Below, piece after piece: positions 25,102 through 36,713 of a stretch of 64,000 bases of DNA. Both the position numbers and the translations under genes were made by a program. The DNA is from Sphingobium sp. EM0848 (GTDB lineage Bacteria; Pseudomonadota; Alphaproteobacteria; Sphingomonadales; Sphingomonadaceae). How positions within the stretch are numbered: position 1 is the stretch's first letter; every line of letters begins with the position of its first letter. The notes under the pieces were generated by a model. That model saw nothing but the letters and a program-made list of their open reading frames with translations, ran no database searches and was not told where the DNA came from. The stretch spans positions 1,612,001 through 1,676,000 of the forward strand of contig NZ_JABXWB010000001.1 in NCBI RefSeq assembly GCF_013375555.1, given 5' to 3'.

Positions 25102-27933
25102 TCAGGCCTCCAGCACCTCGTCGCAGCGATTGCAGAGCGTGCCGTCTTCCTCCACCTCCGGCAGCAGGCGCCAGCAGCGGCCGCATTTGTGCCAGTCGCT
25201 GGGCTTGACCTCTATGCCATCACCCTTGCCCATTTCTACGCGGGCGACGATGGCGATCTCCGCAAAATCAACGCCGCCTGTCGCCAGCATTTCGCCCAGG
25301 GTGACGTCGGCTTCCAGGCTGGAGCGGACGATCTTTTCGCGGCGGAGCGGTTCGATGGCTTCGTTGACCTGATCGCGCTGGTCACGCAGTTCCGTCCACT
25401 TGTCGCCAAGGCCGTCATTGGCCCAATGCGCATCGACCTTCGGCCATTCGAGGAAATGGACGCTTTCTTCAGCGTTTGGATAGCGACTTTGCCACACTTC
25501 CTCAGCGGTGAAGGGGATGATCGGCGCGGCATAGCGAACCAGAGCGTGGAACAACGTGTCGAGTACGGTGCGATAAGCGCGGCGCTTGGGGTCCGACTTC
25601 GCATCGCAATAGAGGCAGTCCTTGCGGATGTCGAAGAAGAAGGCCGACAGGTCGCTGTTCGCAAAGTCCATCAGCGCGCGGGTGTAGCGGCTGAATTCGA
25701 GCCAATTCTCGCTGCCCGCCGCCTTGTCGACCACGCCCTTGAGGTCGGCGTCGAGCTTGGCGAACAGATGGAGCATGTAACGCTCCAGCTCCGGCATTTC
25801 CGAAACGGGCAGCTTTTCCTCTTCAGAAAAATCGGAAAGAGCGCCAAGCAAGTAACGGAAAGTATTGCGAAGCTTGCGATAGGCATCGGACGAACCGGCC
25901 AGCACTTCCTTGCCGATGCGGACGTCATCGAAATAGTCGGTGCTGGCGACCCAGACGCGCAATATATCGGAGCCGCTTTCGGCGATGACCTTGAGCGGAT
26001 CGACGACATTGCCGAGGCTCTTCGACATCTTCCGCCCCTGCCCGTCCAGCGCGAAGCCGTGGGTGAGGACGGCGTCATAGGGCGCGCGGCCGCGGGTGCC
26101 GCTGCTTTCGAGCAGGGAGGACTGGAACCAGCCGCGATGCTGGTCGGAGCCTTCCAGATAAAGGTCGGCGCGAGCGCCTTCGCCATAGCGGCCTTCCACC
26201 ACGAAGCTGTGGGTCGAGCCGCTGTCGAACCAGACGTCGAGAATGTCGTTCACCACCTCATAGTCGTTGAGGTCGTAATCGGCCCCGAGCAGCGCCTGAT
26301 GATCGGCGCCGAACCAGGCGTCGGCGCCAGCGCCCTTGAACGCCTCAATGATGCGATCATTGACTGCCTTATCAACAAGATATTCGCCAGTCTTGCGATG
26401 GACATAGAGCGCAATGGGGACACCCCAGGCGCGCTGGCGGGAGATCACCCAGTCCGGGCGGCCCTCCACCATTGAGCGGATGCGGTTGATGGAGCGTTCC
26501 GGCACCCAGCGGGTGCGCTCGATCGCGTCGACCGCCAGTTCGCGCAGGGTCGGTTCGTTGGTGACGATGGGCGTCGGAAGGATGCCCTCGCCCGCTTCAA
26601 CCACGGCGCCCGGCTGGCGCTGGTCCATGGGGATGAACCATTGCGGGGTGCAGCGGAAGATGATCTTCGCCTTGGAGCGCCAGCTGTGGGGGTAGCTGTG
26701 CCTGAAGTCGTCGGAAGCCACCAGAAGTCCGCCTGCTTCGCGCAGGTCGGTGCAGATCGGGCCGTCCTTGCCGACGAATTTCGGGTTGATGACCGATCCC
26801 TGACCGCCAAGCCAGAGCCAGTCTTCGCGATATTTGCCGTCATTCTCGACGGCGAAGACCGGGTTGATGCCGTTCGCCTTGCAGAGCGCGAAGTCGTCTT
26901 CGCCATGGTCGGGCGCCATGTGGACGAGGCCAGTGCCCGCATCGATGGTGACGAAATCGCCTGCGAGCAGCGGGCGCGGCTTGGCGAAAAAGCCGCCGAG
27001 GGCGTGCATCGGATGGCGGGCCACGGCTCCAGCCAAGGCTGCGCCCTTGAAATGCTTGTGCGGCTGGGCGTGAACGAGGCCCGAGCGCTCCTTGAACGCA
27101 CCGATCAGGGCTTCGGCAATGATGAACTTCCGCCCCTCGCCTTCCAGCAGCACGTAATCGACTTCCGGCCCATAGGCCAAAGCCTGATTGACCGGAATCG
27201 TCCAGGGCGTCGTCGTCCAGATCACCGCATGCGCACCGACCAGTTCCGGCGCGTTCGGCGCTTCGACAATCTCGAACGCCACGTCGATCTGGGTCGAGAC
27301 AATGTCCTCATATTCCACTTCCGCCTCGGCCAGCGCGGTCTTTTCGACCGGGGACCACATGACGGGCTTGGCGCCGCGATAGAGCTGACCGCTTTCCGCG
27401 AATTTCAGCAGCTCGCCGACGATGGTAGCTTCGGCGTCGAACTTCATGGTGAGATAGGGATCGTCCCAATCGCCCATCACGCCAAGGCGCTTGAACTGCT
27501 CCTTCTGCACGCCGACCCATTTGTCCGCATAGGCGCGGCATTCGGCGCGGAATTCCTGCGCAGGAACCTCGTCCTTATTCTGCTTCTTCTTACGATATTC
27601 CTCCTCGATCTTCCATTCGATCGGAAGACCGTGGCAGTCCCAGCCGGGCACATAGGGCGCGTCCTTGCCGAGCAGCGACTGGCTGCGGACGATGATGTCC
27701 TTCAGCACCTTGTTCATCGCATGGCCCATATGGATGTCGCCATTGGCATAGGGCGGGCCGTCGTGGAGGATGAAGCGTTCGCGGCCCTTCCGCCGCTCGC
27801 GCAGCTTGCCGTAGAGGTCCATTTCCTCCCAGCGCGCGAGAATGGCCGGTTCCTTCTGCGCCAGCCCCGCTTTCATCGGGAAGTCGGTGACGGGAAGGAA
27901 AACAGTGCTCTTATAATCTGGCTGGTCGGTCAT
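25102..27933 (-). CDS. ileS: Isoleucyl-tRNA synthetase
   Basis: Charges tRNA-Ile. Full-length class I enzyme of 943 residues: the HIGH motif appears as HMGH in GDIHMGHAMNK, the large editing domain follows, and the KMSKS motif is exact (GRKMSKSLGN). The C-terminal zinc finger is intact (CGRCWRLL and CNRCDEVLEA). It is the penultimate block of the leftward purE-to-lspA run, 34 bases after ribF. Confidence 0.97.
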   Translation of the reverse strand: MTDQPDYKSTVFLPVTDFPMKAGLAQKEPAILARWEEMDLYGKLRERRKGRERFILHDGPPYANGDIHMGHAMNKVLKDIIVRSQSLLGKDAPYVPGWDCHGLPIEWKIEEEYRKKKQNKDEVPAQEFRAECRAYADKWVGVQKEQFKRLGVMGDWDDPYLTMKFDAEATIVGELLKFAESGQLYRGAKPVMWSPVEKTALAEAEVEYEDIVSTQIDVAFEIVEAPNAPELVGAHAVIWTTTPWTIPVNQALAYGPEVDYVLLEGEGRKFIIAEALIGAFKERSGLVHAQPHKHFKGAALAGAVARHPMHALGGFFAKPRPLLAGDFVTIDAGTGLVHMAPDHGEDDFALCKANGINPVFAVENDGKYREDWLWLGGQGSVINPKFVGKDGPICTDLREAGGLLVASDDFRHSYPHSWRSKAKIIFRCTPQWFIPMDQRQPGAVVEAGEGILPTPIVTNEPTLRELAVDAIERTRWVPERSINRIRSMVEGRPDWVISRQRAWGVPIALYVHRKTGEYLVDKAVNDRIIEAFKGAGADAWFGADHQALLGADYDLNDYEVVNDILDVWFDSGSTHSFVVEGRYGEGARADLYLEGSDQHRGWFQSSLLESSGTRGRAPYDAVLTHGFALDGQGRKMSKSLGNVVDPLKVIAESGSDILRVWVASTDYFDDVRIGKEVLAGSSDAYRKLRNTFRYLLGALSDFSEEEKLPVSEMPELERYMLHLFAKLDADLKGVVDKAAGSENWLEFSRYTRALMDFANSDLSAFFFDIRKDCLYCDAKSDPKRRAYRTVLDTLFHALVRYAAPIIPFTAEEVWQSRYPNAEESVHFLEWPKVDAHWANDGLGDKWTELRDQRDQVNEAIEPLRREKIVRSSLEADVTLGEMLATGGVDFAEIAIVARVEMGKGDGIEVKPSDWHKCGRCWRLLPEVEEDGTLCNRCDEVLEA

Positions 27934-27967
27934 CGGGGTCCGCGCGAGTTAATTCAACCGCGCGGCA

Positions 27968-28906
27968 TTAGGCGAGGTGTGGCGTTCCCGCAAGGATTTG
28001 CCGCGCATCGTCGCAATCCTTGGCAATGGCGGCCATGAGCGCATCAAGGCCATCGAGCTTCGCTTCGGGGCGGAGATAGTGAATCAGTTGGACCTCGATC
28101 CGCTGGTCGTAGAGATTTTCCGCGAAATCGAAAAAATGCGGCTCCAGCAATTCCTTGGGCGGATCGAAGCTGGGGCGGATGCCGAGATTGGCGGCGCCGT
28201 CAAGGACGCGCCCGTCCGGCAGCAGCGCGCGGACGGCGTAAATGCCATAAGCCGGGCGCAGATAATGGCCCATGTCGATATTGGCGGTCGGGAAGCCGAT
28301 GGTGCGGCCGAGCTTGTCGCCATGCTGAACGACGCCCTCGATGGTGAAGGGGCGGGTCAGCAGACGGGTCGCGGTGGCGCAATCGCCGGATCGAAGGGCT
28401 TCACGGATGCGGGTGGAGGAGATGATTTCCCCGCCTTCGCCCGTCACCGGAGCGACGGCTTCGGCGGTGAGTCCAATAGTCTCGCCAAGCTGTTTCAGCG
28501 TTTCGATAGAGCCGGCGCGGTCCTTGCCGAAGGTGAAATCCTGCCCCGTGACAACGCCCGCCACACCCCAATCGGCAAGCAGGCGGACGAAGCCCTCGGG
28601 ATCGAGCGACGCCAGGTCGCGGGTGAAGTCGAAAACCAGCATCGCGTCGGCGCCTGCCTTCGCGAAGAGGCGCTCGCGCTGGTCCAGCGTCGTCAGGCGG
28701 AACCATGGCGTGTCCGGGCGGAACAGGCGCATCGGGTGCGGGTCGAAGGTCGCAATGATGGTGGGCCGGCCTTCCGCGCGGGCGCGGTCGATGGCGCGGC
28801 CTGCCACGGCCTGATGGCCTGCGTGGAATCCGTCGAAATTTCCCAGCGCCATGATGCACCCGCGCAGATGGGCGGGGATCGGGTCGCTGCTATGCAGGCG
28901 CTCCAT
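27968..28906 (-). CDS. ribF: Bifunctional riboflavin kinase/FAD synthetase
   Basis: Makes FMN then FAD from riboflavin. The 312-residue protein has the FAD synthetase half with GNFDGFHAGHQAV and FDPHPMRLFRP, the ISSTRIREALRSGD motif, and the C-terminal riboflavin kinase half with GRTIGFPTANID and the YGIYAVRALL barrel strand. ATG 28906 is chosen to give the family N-terminus; an open extension to 29008 overlaps folA and is rejected. Seven bases separate it from folA. Confidence 0.95.
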   Translation of the reverse strand: MERLHSSDPIPAHLRGCIMALGNFDGFHAGHQAVAGRAIDRARAEGRPTIIATFDPHPMRLFRPDTPWFRLTTLDQRERLFAKAGADAMLVFDFTRDLASLDPEGFVRLLADWGVAGVVTGQDFTFGKDRAGSIETLKQLGETIGLTAEAVAPVTGEGGEIISSTRIREALRSGDCATATRLLTRPFTIEGVVQHGDKLGRTIGFPTANIDMGHYLRPAYGIYAVRALLPDGRVLDGAANLGIRPSFDPPKELLEPHFFDFAENLYDQRIEVQLIHYLRPEAKLDGLDALMAAIAKDCDDARQILAGTPHLA

Positions 28907-28913
28907 GAGGGGG

Positions 28914-30502
<1,589 letters not shown>

Positions 30503-30503
30503 C

Positions 30504-30998
30504 TTATTCGGGGGTTTCCGCTACGTCGTTGGTCTGCTTGGCGCGCCATGCGTCGAGACGCTCGGCCAGCGCTGCATCGGTGGTGGCGAGGATCGAGGCG
30601 GCGAACAGCGCGGCGTTGATCGCGCCGGGCTTGCCAATGGCCAACGTGCCCACGGGGATGCCGCCGGGCATCTGGACGATGGAGAGCAGGCTGTCCATGC
30701 CCTTCAGCGACTTGGATTCGACCGGCACGCCCAGAACCGGCAGACGGGTCATGGAGGCAGTCATGCCGGGAAGATGCGCGGCGCCGCCCGCGCCCGCGAT
30801 GATGACTTTCAGGCCACGCGCCACGGCGCCGGTGGCATAGTCATAGAGGCGCTGCGGGGTGCGGTGCGCGGAAACGACCTTGCATTCATGGGGGACGCCC
30901 AGCGCTTCCAGCGTTTCGGAGGCGTGGCGCATCGTTTCCCAGTCGGATCGGCTGCCCATGATGATGCCGACGGTCGCGGCTTCGGTTGCCCCGGTCAT
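30504..30998 (-). CDS. purE: N5-carboxyaminoimidazole ribonucleotide mutase
   Basis: Class I PurE, 164 residues, rearranging N5-CAIR to CAIR. The active-site segments [26 protein letters not shown] and [11 protein letters not shown] are all present. ATG 30998 gives the standard length; an upstream open frame to 31058 runs into the gpmA terminator and is rejected. First gene of the leftward purE-purK-folA-ribF-ileS operon. Confidence 0.96.
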   Translation of the reverse strand: MTGATEAATVGIIMGSRSDWETMRHASETLEALGVPHECKVVSAHRTPQRLYDYATGAVARGLKVIIAGAGGAAHLPGMTASMTRLPVLGVPVESKSLKGMDSLLSIVQMPGGIPVGTLAIGKPGAINAALFAASILATTDAALAERLDAWRAKQTNDVAETPE

Positions 30999-31035
30999 TT
31001 TGCTTGGCACTTCCCTGATAGTGCGGAAAGCAAAG

Positions 31036-31062
31036 CCCCTTAGCGGGAGGACCGCCAAGGGG
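31036..31062 (-). terminator. Rho-independent-like terminator after gpmA
   Basis: CCCCTTAGCGG (31036-31046) and CCGCCAAGGGG (31052-31062) pair over 11 bases with one G-U, loop of five. On the minus strand it is followed by CTTTGCTTT. It lies 37 bases after the gpmA stop and just before purE. Confidence 0.6.
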
Positions 31063-31099
31063 CAATGCGGGATTTCGGTTCAATCCGTGAGGAGCGCGA

Positions 31100-31786
31100 T
31101 CAACGTTCCGACAGATAATAACGATCCTTCGCCGTCAGATCGTCGTTCAGTTCATAGACGATCGGCTGGCCGGTCGGGATTTCCAGTTCGGTGATCTCGT
31201 CATCGGGGATGTTCGAGAGGTGCTTCACCAGCGCACGCAGCGAGTTGCCATGGGCGGAGATCAGGACGCGCTTGCCAGCCTTGAGGTCGGGGGCGATGCG
31301 CGCCTCCCAATAGGGCAGCACGCGGGCGATGGTGTCCTTCAAGGATTCCGTCGCGGGGATCGCAATGCCCGCATAGCGGCGGTCCTTCGACAGGTCGAAC
31401 TCGCTGCCCGCATCCAGCGGCGGCGGGGGCGTGTCGAAGCTGCGGCGCCAAATCTTCACCTGATCGTCACCATGCCTGGCCGCCGTCTCCGCCTTGTTGA
31501 GGCCGGTGAGACCGCCATAATGACGCTCATTCAGGTGCCAGTCCTTCTCGACCGGCAACCAAAGACGGCCCATTTCCTCCAGCGCGAGGTTCAGCGTCTT
31601 GATCGCACGGGTCTGGACGGAGGTGTAGCACTGGTCGAAATCCAGCCCCTTTTCCGCCATCAGGCGACCCGCGGCGCGTGCTTCCTCAGCGCCCTTTTCG
31701 GTCACGTCCACATCCCACCAGCCGGTGAAGCGGTTTTCAAGGTTCCACGAGGATTGACCGTGGCGAATAAGGACGAGCGTGGGCAT
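31100..31786 (-). CDS. gpmA: 2,3-bisphosphoglycerate-dependent phosphoglycerate mutase
   Basis: Glycolytic interconversion of 3- and 2-phosphoglycerate, 228 residues. The phosphohistidine motif is [12 protein letters not shown], followed by [29 protein letters not shown] and the second catalytic His in [18 protein letters not shown] 31786 has AGGAGA upstream; a longer open frame to 31984 crosses the sppA promoter and is rejected. Divergent from sppA. Confidence 0.95.
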   Translation of the reverse strand: MPTLVLIRHGQSSWNLENRFTGWWDVDVTEKGAEEARAAGRLMAEKGLDFDQCYTSVQTRAIKTLNLALEEMGRLWLPVEKDWHLNERHYGGLTGLNKAETAARHGDDQVKIWRRSFDTPPPPLDAGSEFDLSKDRRYAGIAIPATESLKDTIARVLPYWEARIAPDLKAGKRVLISAHGNSLRALVKHLSNIPDDEITELEIPTGQPIVYELNDDLTAKDRYYLSER

Positions 31787-31940
31787 GAAGCGTGTCTCCT
31801 GCAAGAGAAACCAGAATTGCGCCCTCCCATAGCGCCGGAAAATATGGGCGCAAGCTTGTGCAGGTCCCACTTCCTCCCACATTGCAGTCGGTCCGTCGAT
31901 GGGATAGCCCTTGGGCAGAGCAAGAAGAGGAAGCAGCATC

Positions 31941-33842
31941 TTGGCTTTTGTGAAGGGCGCGTGGCGCATTTTGGTCGCGATCAAGGACGGGCTGGTGCTG
32001 CTGTTCCTGCTGGGCTTCTTCGGGCTGCTCTACGCCGCCTTGTCCTGGTCGCCCAAGCCCGCCCAGAGCGTGAGCAGCGGCGCGTTGCTGCTGAAGCTGG
32101 ACGGCACCCTCGTCGAGCAGCCATCGGACGTCGATCCGATGGCGCTGCTCACCGGCTCGAAGGACAAGGCCAGGGAATATGGGCTGGCCGACATCGTCGC
32201 CGCGCTGGATGCCGCAAAGGACGACCGGCGGGTGAAGGCGGTCGTGCTGAATCTGGACGGTTTCATGGGCGGCGGTCAGGTGGCGCTGGCGCGGGTCGGC
32301 AAGGCGCTGGACGCAATCCGTGCGGCGAAGAAGCCGGTCTTTGCCTATGCCACCATCTACAGCGACGACAGCTACCAACTGGCGGCCCATGCGACCGAAA
32401 GCTGGGTCGATCCGCTGGGCGGCGTCGCGATCATCGGGCGCGGTGGATCGGGCCTCTATTATAAGGGCCTGATCGACAAGCTGGGCGTCAACACCCATGT
32501 CTATCGCGTCGGCACCTATAAGAGCTTTGTCGAGCCGTTCACGCGGACGGGCCAGTCGCCCGAAGCGAAACAGGCCAATCAGGCGCTGGCCAATGCGCTG
32601 TGGGAAGACTGGCAGCAGGAAGTCGCCAAGGCACGGCCGAAGGCGAAGCTGGCCGCCTATGTCAGCAATCCGGCGGCAGCGGCGCAGGGTGCGGGCGGCA
32701 ATCTGGCCAAGGCGGCGCTGGACGCCGGGCTGGTCGACAAGCTGGGCGATGCAGCGGCTTTTGGAGCGCGCGTGGCGCAGGTCGCTGGCGACGCGCCGGA
32801 TGACAAGGCCGGAAGCTTCGCGACCATCGACCTTAGAAATTACATGCGCTCGCATAAGCCCGCCAATGGCGGCCATATCGGCGTGCTGACCGTGGCCGGA
32901 GACATTGTCGATGGCGAGGCGGGACCGGGAACGGCCGCCGGCGACACGATTTCGGCGCTGCTGCGCAAGGCGCTGGCGGAAAAGAATCTAAAGGCGCTGG
33001 TGGTGCGGGTCGATTCGCCGGGCGGATCGGTGATGGCGTCGGAAAAAATCCGCAGCGCCATCATGGCCGCCAAGTCGGATGGGCTGCCGGTGGTGGTGTC
33101 CATGGGCAATGTCGCGGCCAGCGGCGGCTATTGGGTATCGACGCCGGGCGACGTGATCTTTGCCGAGCCTGACACGATCACCGGCTCCATTGGCGTGTTC
33201 GGCATCATCCCGAGCTTTGAGGGCACGCTGGCGAAGATCGGCGTGACCACCGATGGCGTGAAGACCACGCCGCTGTCGGGTCAGCCAGATGTCGTCGGCG
33301 GCACGACGCCGGAATTCGACCGGATCATGCAGATGGGGGTAGAGGATATTTACGGCCGCTTCGTGGGTCTGGTCGCCCAGTCGCGGCGCAGGACACCGCA
33401 GCAGATCGACGCCATCGCGCAGGGCCGCGTCTGGGATGGCGGCACGGCACGGCAGATCGGGCTGGTCGATCGCTTCGGCGGGCTGGAAGACGCGATTGCC
33501 GAGGCCGCGAAGCTGGCGAAGATCGATCCGGCCAAGGCCCGCCCCTATCGCATCGCGAAGGAACCGGACAAGTTCGCACAGTTCGTCCAGTCGATCATGG
33601 AGCGCGAGGAAGACGACGATGCGGGCGCCCCCAACGGTCTGGTCGGCCGCGACCTGCTGGGACGGCAGGCAATGGTGCAGCGCAACTGGGCCTTGCAGGC
33701 GCTGTCGGACGTGCGGGCACTGGTGAATGGCGCTGGCGTGCGGGCGGATTGTCTGGAATGCCGGGGCTATGGCGCGCCCAGGGTGACGAAGGCGGCGGAC
33801 GAGCGCGGCTTCTTCGCCCTGCTGCTGGGGTTGTGGAAATAA
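31941..33842 (+). CDS. sppA: Signal peptide peptidase SppA, 67K type
   Basis: Membrane-anchored serine protease that degrades cleaved signal peptides. The roughly 633-residue protein has an N-terminal helix ([18 protein letters not shown]) and two tandem peptidase domains. The catalytic dyad is Lys194 in [10 protein letters not shown] and Ser394 in VAASGGYW, 200 residues apart as in E. coli (209/409). No ATG is present near the 5' end: TTG 31941, with GAGGAA about 10 bases upstream, is preferred; GTG 31950 and TTG 31911 are alternatives. Confidence 0.9.
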   Translation: MAFVKGAWRILVAIKDGLVLLFLLGFFGLLYAALSWSPKPAQSVSSGALLLKLDGTLVEQPSDVDPMALLTGSKDKAREYGLADIVAALDAAKDDRRVKAVVLNLDGFMGGGQVALARVGKALDAIRAAKKPVFAYATIYSDDSYQLAAHATESWVDPLGGVAIIGRGGSGLYYKGLIDKLGVNTHVYRVGTYKSFVEPFTRTGQSPEAKQANQALANALWEDWQQEVAKARPKAKLAAYVSNPAAAAQGAGGNLAKAALDAGLVDKLGDAAAFGARVAQVAGDAPDDKAGSFATIDLRNYMRSHKPANGGHIGVLTVAGDIVDGEAGPGTAAGDTISALLRKALAEKNLKALVVRVDSPGGSVMASEKIRSAIMAAKSDGLPVVVSMGNVAASGGYWVSTPGDVIFAEPDTITGSIGVFGIIPSFEGTLAKIGVTTDGVKTTPLSGQPDVVGGTTPEFDRIMQMGVEDIYGRFVGLVAQSRRRTPQQIDAIAQGRVWDGGTARQIGLVDRFGGLEDAIAEAAKLAKIDPAKARPYRIAKEPDKFAQFVQSIMEREEDDDAGAPNGLVGRDLLGRQAMVQRNWALQALSDVRALVNGAGVRADCLECRGYGAPRVTKAADERGFFALLLGLWK

Positions 33843-33848
33843 GCGGAC

Positions 33849-33865
33849 GGGAGGCACCGCCTCCC
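33849..33865 (+). terminator. Short hairpin after sppA
   Basis: GGGAGGC and GCCTCCC form a 7-bp stem with a 3-base loop, six bases after the sppA stop. No U tract follows, so it may be an mRNA 3'-end stabiliser rather than an intrinsic terminator. Confidence 0.4.
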
Positions 33866-33891
33866 CCTCCAACCCATTCACCACCTGTTCA

Positions 33892-34230
33892 ATGGTGCAC
33901 CGCTATGCCAAGGTCATGCGAATGATGCCGTTGAAATTCCTTGCGGGCCTTGGCGCCATGGCGGCGGTTTTCGTCACGAATCCCGCTGCTTATGCCAGCG
34001 GTCAGCGTGACGAGCAGGATGCCGCCCGCCGCGCCATGCTGGACGGGCAGGTCATGCCCTTTTCCGTCATCAAACGCCGGGTCGATGCCGCCATGGGGGG
34101 CGCCACCTATCTGGGCAGCGAGTTCAACCCCTCCTCCAACCGCTATCGCCTGAAATATGTGAAGGACGGCAAGGTGGTATGGGTTGATGCGGACGGTCGC
34201 ACGGGCGATATAATCGGCTGGGCGCGCTGA
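33892..34230 (+). CDS. Small secreted PepSY-like protein
   Basis: A 112-residue exported protein. The hydrophobic signal segment LKFLAGLGAMAAVFVTNPAAYA ends in a likely signal-peptidase site after AYASG. The mature part contains a PepSY-like pattern: VIKRRVDAAMGGATYLGSEF, then YRLKYVKDGKVVWVDADGRTGDII. Such proteins often sit next to PhoPQ-like systems and may modulate a periplasmic sensor. Start ATG 33892 or 33916 (Met-Arg-Met-Met) are both possible; neither has a convincing ribosome site. It precedes the response regulator by 38 bases. Confidence 0.8.
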   Translation: MVHRYAKVMRMMPLKFLAGLGAMAAVFVTNPAAYASGQRDEQDAARRAMLDGQVMPFSVIKRRVDAAMGGATYLGSEFNPSSNRYRLKYVKDGKVVWVDADGRTGDIIGWAR

Positions 34231-34268
34231 ACGGCGCCATAAGAGCAACAGAAAAGAAACGGAGCCAT

Positions 34269-34934
34269 ATGCGTCTGCTGATCGTCGAAGATGAACCCAG
34301 CCTGGGGCAGCAGCTCCGCAACACGCTGGAAGGCGCGGGCTATGCCGTGGACCTTGCCGACGATGGCGAGGACGGGCATTTCCTCGGCTCCACGGAAAAT
34401 TACGACGCGGTGGTATTGGACCTTGGCCTGCCGACCATTGACGGACTGACCGTGCTGGACCGTTGGCGCAAGGAAGGGCGCGGCTTTCCCGTGCTGGTGC
34501 TGACGGCGCGCGACAGCTGGTCGGACAAGGTGGCCGGGCTGGACGCGGGTGCCGACGATTATCTCGCCAAGCCGTTTCAGAGCGAGGAATTGATCGCCCG
34601 CCTGCGCGCGCTCATTCGCCGGGCATCGGGCAACGCGTCGAGCGAACTGATCGCGGGCGACGTGCGGCTGGACACGCGGTCGGGCAAGGTGACGCTGAAG
34701 GGCGAGCCGGTGAAGCTGACGGCACAGGAATATAAGCTGCTGTCCTATCTGCTCCATCACAAGGGCAAGGTGGTGAGCCGCACCGAACTGATCGAGCATA
34801 TCTACGATCAGGATTTCGACCGCGATTCCAATACCATCGAAGTGTTCGTGACGCGCATCCGCAAGAAGCTGGGCGCGGACGTCATCACGACGATTCGCGG
34901 CCTGGGCTACAGTCTCGACGAACCGGGGCGATAA
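34269..34934 (+). CDS. OmpR/PhoP-family response regulator
   Basis: A 221-residue two-domain regulator. Receiver: acidic EDE near the N-terminus, phospho-Asp in VVLDLGLPTIDG, Thr in LTARDSW, Lys in YLAKPF. The C-terminal winged helix has LTAQEYKLLSYLLHHKG and the recognition segment DSNTIEVFVTRIRKKL. The sequence is closest in feel to PhoP/QseB. The partner kinase starts 27 bases downstream. Confidence 0.93.
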   Translation: MRLLIVEDEPSLGQQLRNTLEGAGYAVDLADDGEDGHFLGSTENYDAVVLDLGLPTIDGLTVLDRWRKEGRGFPVLVLTARDSWSDKVAGLDAGADDYLAKPFQSEELIARLRALIRRASGNASSELIAGDVRLDTRSGKVTLKGEPVKLTAQEYKLLSYLLHHKGKVVSRTELIEHIYDQDFDRDSNTIEVFVTRIRKKLGADVITTIRGLGYSLDEPGR

Positions 34935-34961
34935 TCGGGGCCGAGGTTCCGGCGCCCCGCG

Positions 34962-36323
34962 ATGACCGATCCCCATTCTCCTTCCCAGGTTCGCTCCACA
35001 GGGTCGCTCAGCCGCCGCATGATCGGCATTGCGGCGCTGTGGATCAGCCTGCTGCTGCTGGGTGGCGGGCTGGCGCTCGACCGGGTGCTGACGAACGCGA
35101 TCACGCGCAATTTCGACGACGGGATGAACTATGTCCTGACCGCCATGATCGCATCGGCGGAAATCGGGCCGGATGGCGAGGTACTGTTCAATCGCGAACC
35201 CGCCGACCAGCGCTTTCTGGAGCCCAATAGCGGCATTTATTACCAGATCAGCGGTCAGGGGCATGAGGACTGGCGGTCGCGCTCGCTCTGGGACCGGGCG
35301 CTGAAGGTCAATCCGAACCATCAGGACGACGCCCCCCACATCTACGACAGCAACCAGTTCCCCGGCGAGGACCTGCGCGTCATGGAGCGCAGCATCATCC
35401 TGCCGGGATCGAAAACGCGCTGGATGTTCATGGTGGCGCAGGCGCGCGAAGGGCTGGACGCGCAGATCAAGACGCTGCGATCGACCCTGTTCGAAAGCTT
35501 CGCCTTGCTGGCTTTGGGGCTGATCGTGCTGGCGACGCTCCAGACCATCTATGGCCTGCGCCCCCTGCGCAAGGTACGGCATGAGATTGTGCGGATGCGG
35601 GCGGGCGAGAAGAACCGCGTGACCGAGCCGATGCCCGCCGAAGTGCTGCCCATGGTCGAGGAACTGAACGCCCTGCTCGCCCATAATGAGCGGCAGGCGG
35701 AGGAAGCGCGGACCCATGCCGGAAACCTCGCCCATGCGCTGAAGACGCCGCTGACCGTCATCATGAACGCCGCGACGGCGCAGTCGCCGGATCTGGGCGA
35801 CACGGTGATCCGCGAGGCGACGACGATGCGGCGGCAGGTGGATCATCACCTCGCTCGCGCTCGCGCCGTCGGGCGGCGCGGCGCGGCGCAAAGCCGGGCG
35901 GAGGTCTGGCCCAGCCTGGATGCGGTCGAGCGCGCGGTGCAGCGGCTTTATCCCGACGTGCGGATCGACATGGACGGCGTCAAGGACGCCGCCGTCCGGG
36001 TCGAGCGGCAGGATCTAGACGAAATGCTGGGCAATCTGGTTGAAAATGCCGCCAAATACGGCGGCGGCAGCGTGTTCGCGACAGTCGGGCGCAAGGGCGC
36101 GATGATCGAGATACTGGTCGAGGATGACGGCATGGGCATAGCCGAAGCGGATCGCACGCGCATTTTCGACCGGGGCGTACGGCTCGATTCGGGGAAGCCC
36201 GGCACGGGGCTTGGCCTCGCCATCGTGCGGGATGTCGCGGAAATCTACGGCGGGTCGGTGGGGCTGGAGGAGAGCGAGGATCTGGGCGGGGTGCTGGTGC
36301 GGTTGCGATTGCCGACGGCCTGA
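34962..36323 (+). CDS. PhoQ-like sensor histidine kinase
   Basis: A 453-residue membrane kinase: helix 1 near residues 24-46, a periplasmic domain of about 130 residues, helix 2 near 165-185, a HAMP-like linker, an H-box with NLAHALKTPLTVI, then N box (NLVENAAKYG), G1 (EDDGMGIAEADR) and G2 (GTGLGLAI). The sequence LAHALKTPL is typical of PhoQ-type kinases. Stimulus unknown; the adjacent PepSY-like protein is a candidate modulator. The stop overlaps the DUF454 start by one base. Confidence 0.92.
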   Translation: MTDPHSPSQVRSTGSLSRRMIGIAALWISLLLLGGGLALDRVLTNAITRNFDDGMNYVLTAMIASAEIGPDGEVLFNREPADQRFLEPNSGIYYQISGQGHEDWRSRSLWDRALKVNPNHQDDAPHIYDSNQFPGEDLRVMERSIILPGSKTRWMFMVAQAREGLDAQIKTLRSTLFESFALLALGLIVLATLQTIYGLRPLRKVRHEIVRMRAGEKNRVTEPMPAEVLPMVEELNALLAHNERQAEEARTHAGNLAHALKTPLTVIMNAATAQSPDLGDTVIREATTMRRQVDHHLARARAVGRRGAAQSRAEVWPSLDAVERAVQRLYPDVRIDMDGVKDAAVRVERQDLDEMLGNLVENAAKYGGGSVFATVGRKGAMIEILVEDDGMGIAEADRTRIFDRGVRLDSGKPGTGLGLAIVRDVAEIYGGSVGLEESEDLGGVLVRLRLPTA

Positions 36324-36673
36324 TGCGGCATTTCTACCTGTTCTCCGGCTTTCTCTCCCTCGGCCTGGGTGCGATCGGCGCGTTTCTGCCGCTGCTGCCG
36401 ACCGTGCCATTCGTGATCCTGGCCGCCTTCTGCTTTGCGCGCTCCAGCCCGGCGATGGAGGCGCGACTGTTGGAGCATCGCCATTTCGGGCCGCATATAC
36501 GGCGCTGGCGGGAAAGCGGCGCGATCAGCCGGAGAGGCAAGAAAGCTGCGCTGGCCGCCTTTGCGTTCAGCGCGGTGCTGGCGCTGATCTTCTCGCCCTT
36601 GCCCTGGTGCCTGATCCCTATTGCCGCCGCGCTGATCGGCGGGACGTGGATATGGACCCGACCGGAAGCGTAA
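36323..36673 (+). CDS. DUF454 (YbaN) family inner-membrane protein
   Basis: A 116-residue membrane protein with the DUF454 signature: an N-terminal GFLSLGLGAIGAFLPLLPT helix, then FCFARSSPAMEARLLEH and HIRRWRESGAI, and two C-terminal hydrophobic segments. Function unknown. It overlaps the kinase stop by one base, so it belongs to the PepSY/regulator/kinase operon. Confidence 0.9.
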   Translation: MRHFYLFSGFLSLGLGAIGAFLPLLPTVPFVILAAFCFARSSPAMEARLLEHRHFGPHIRRWRESGAISRRGKKAALAAFAFSAVLALIFSPLPWCLIPIAAALIGGTWIWTRPEA

Positions 36674-36713
36674 ATCCCCTCCCCACACCTTCCCCATGGG
36701 GAGAAGGAGGAGA

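Noticed and set aside
31787..31984. N-terminal extension of gpmA
   Set aside because: ATG 31786 has a good ribosome site and begins at the catalytic motif; the extension overlaps the divergent sppA start.
36687..36708. CTTCCCCATGGGGAGAAG palindrome between DUF454 and phaZ
   Set aside because: The perfect core leaves only a two-base loop and there is no U tract; it may be a dispersed repeat, but no second copy was seen in this window.
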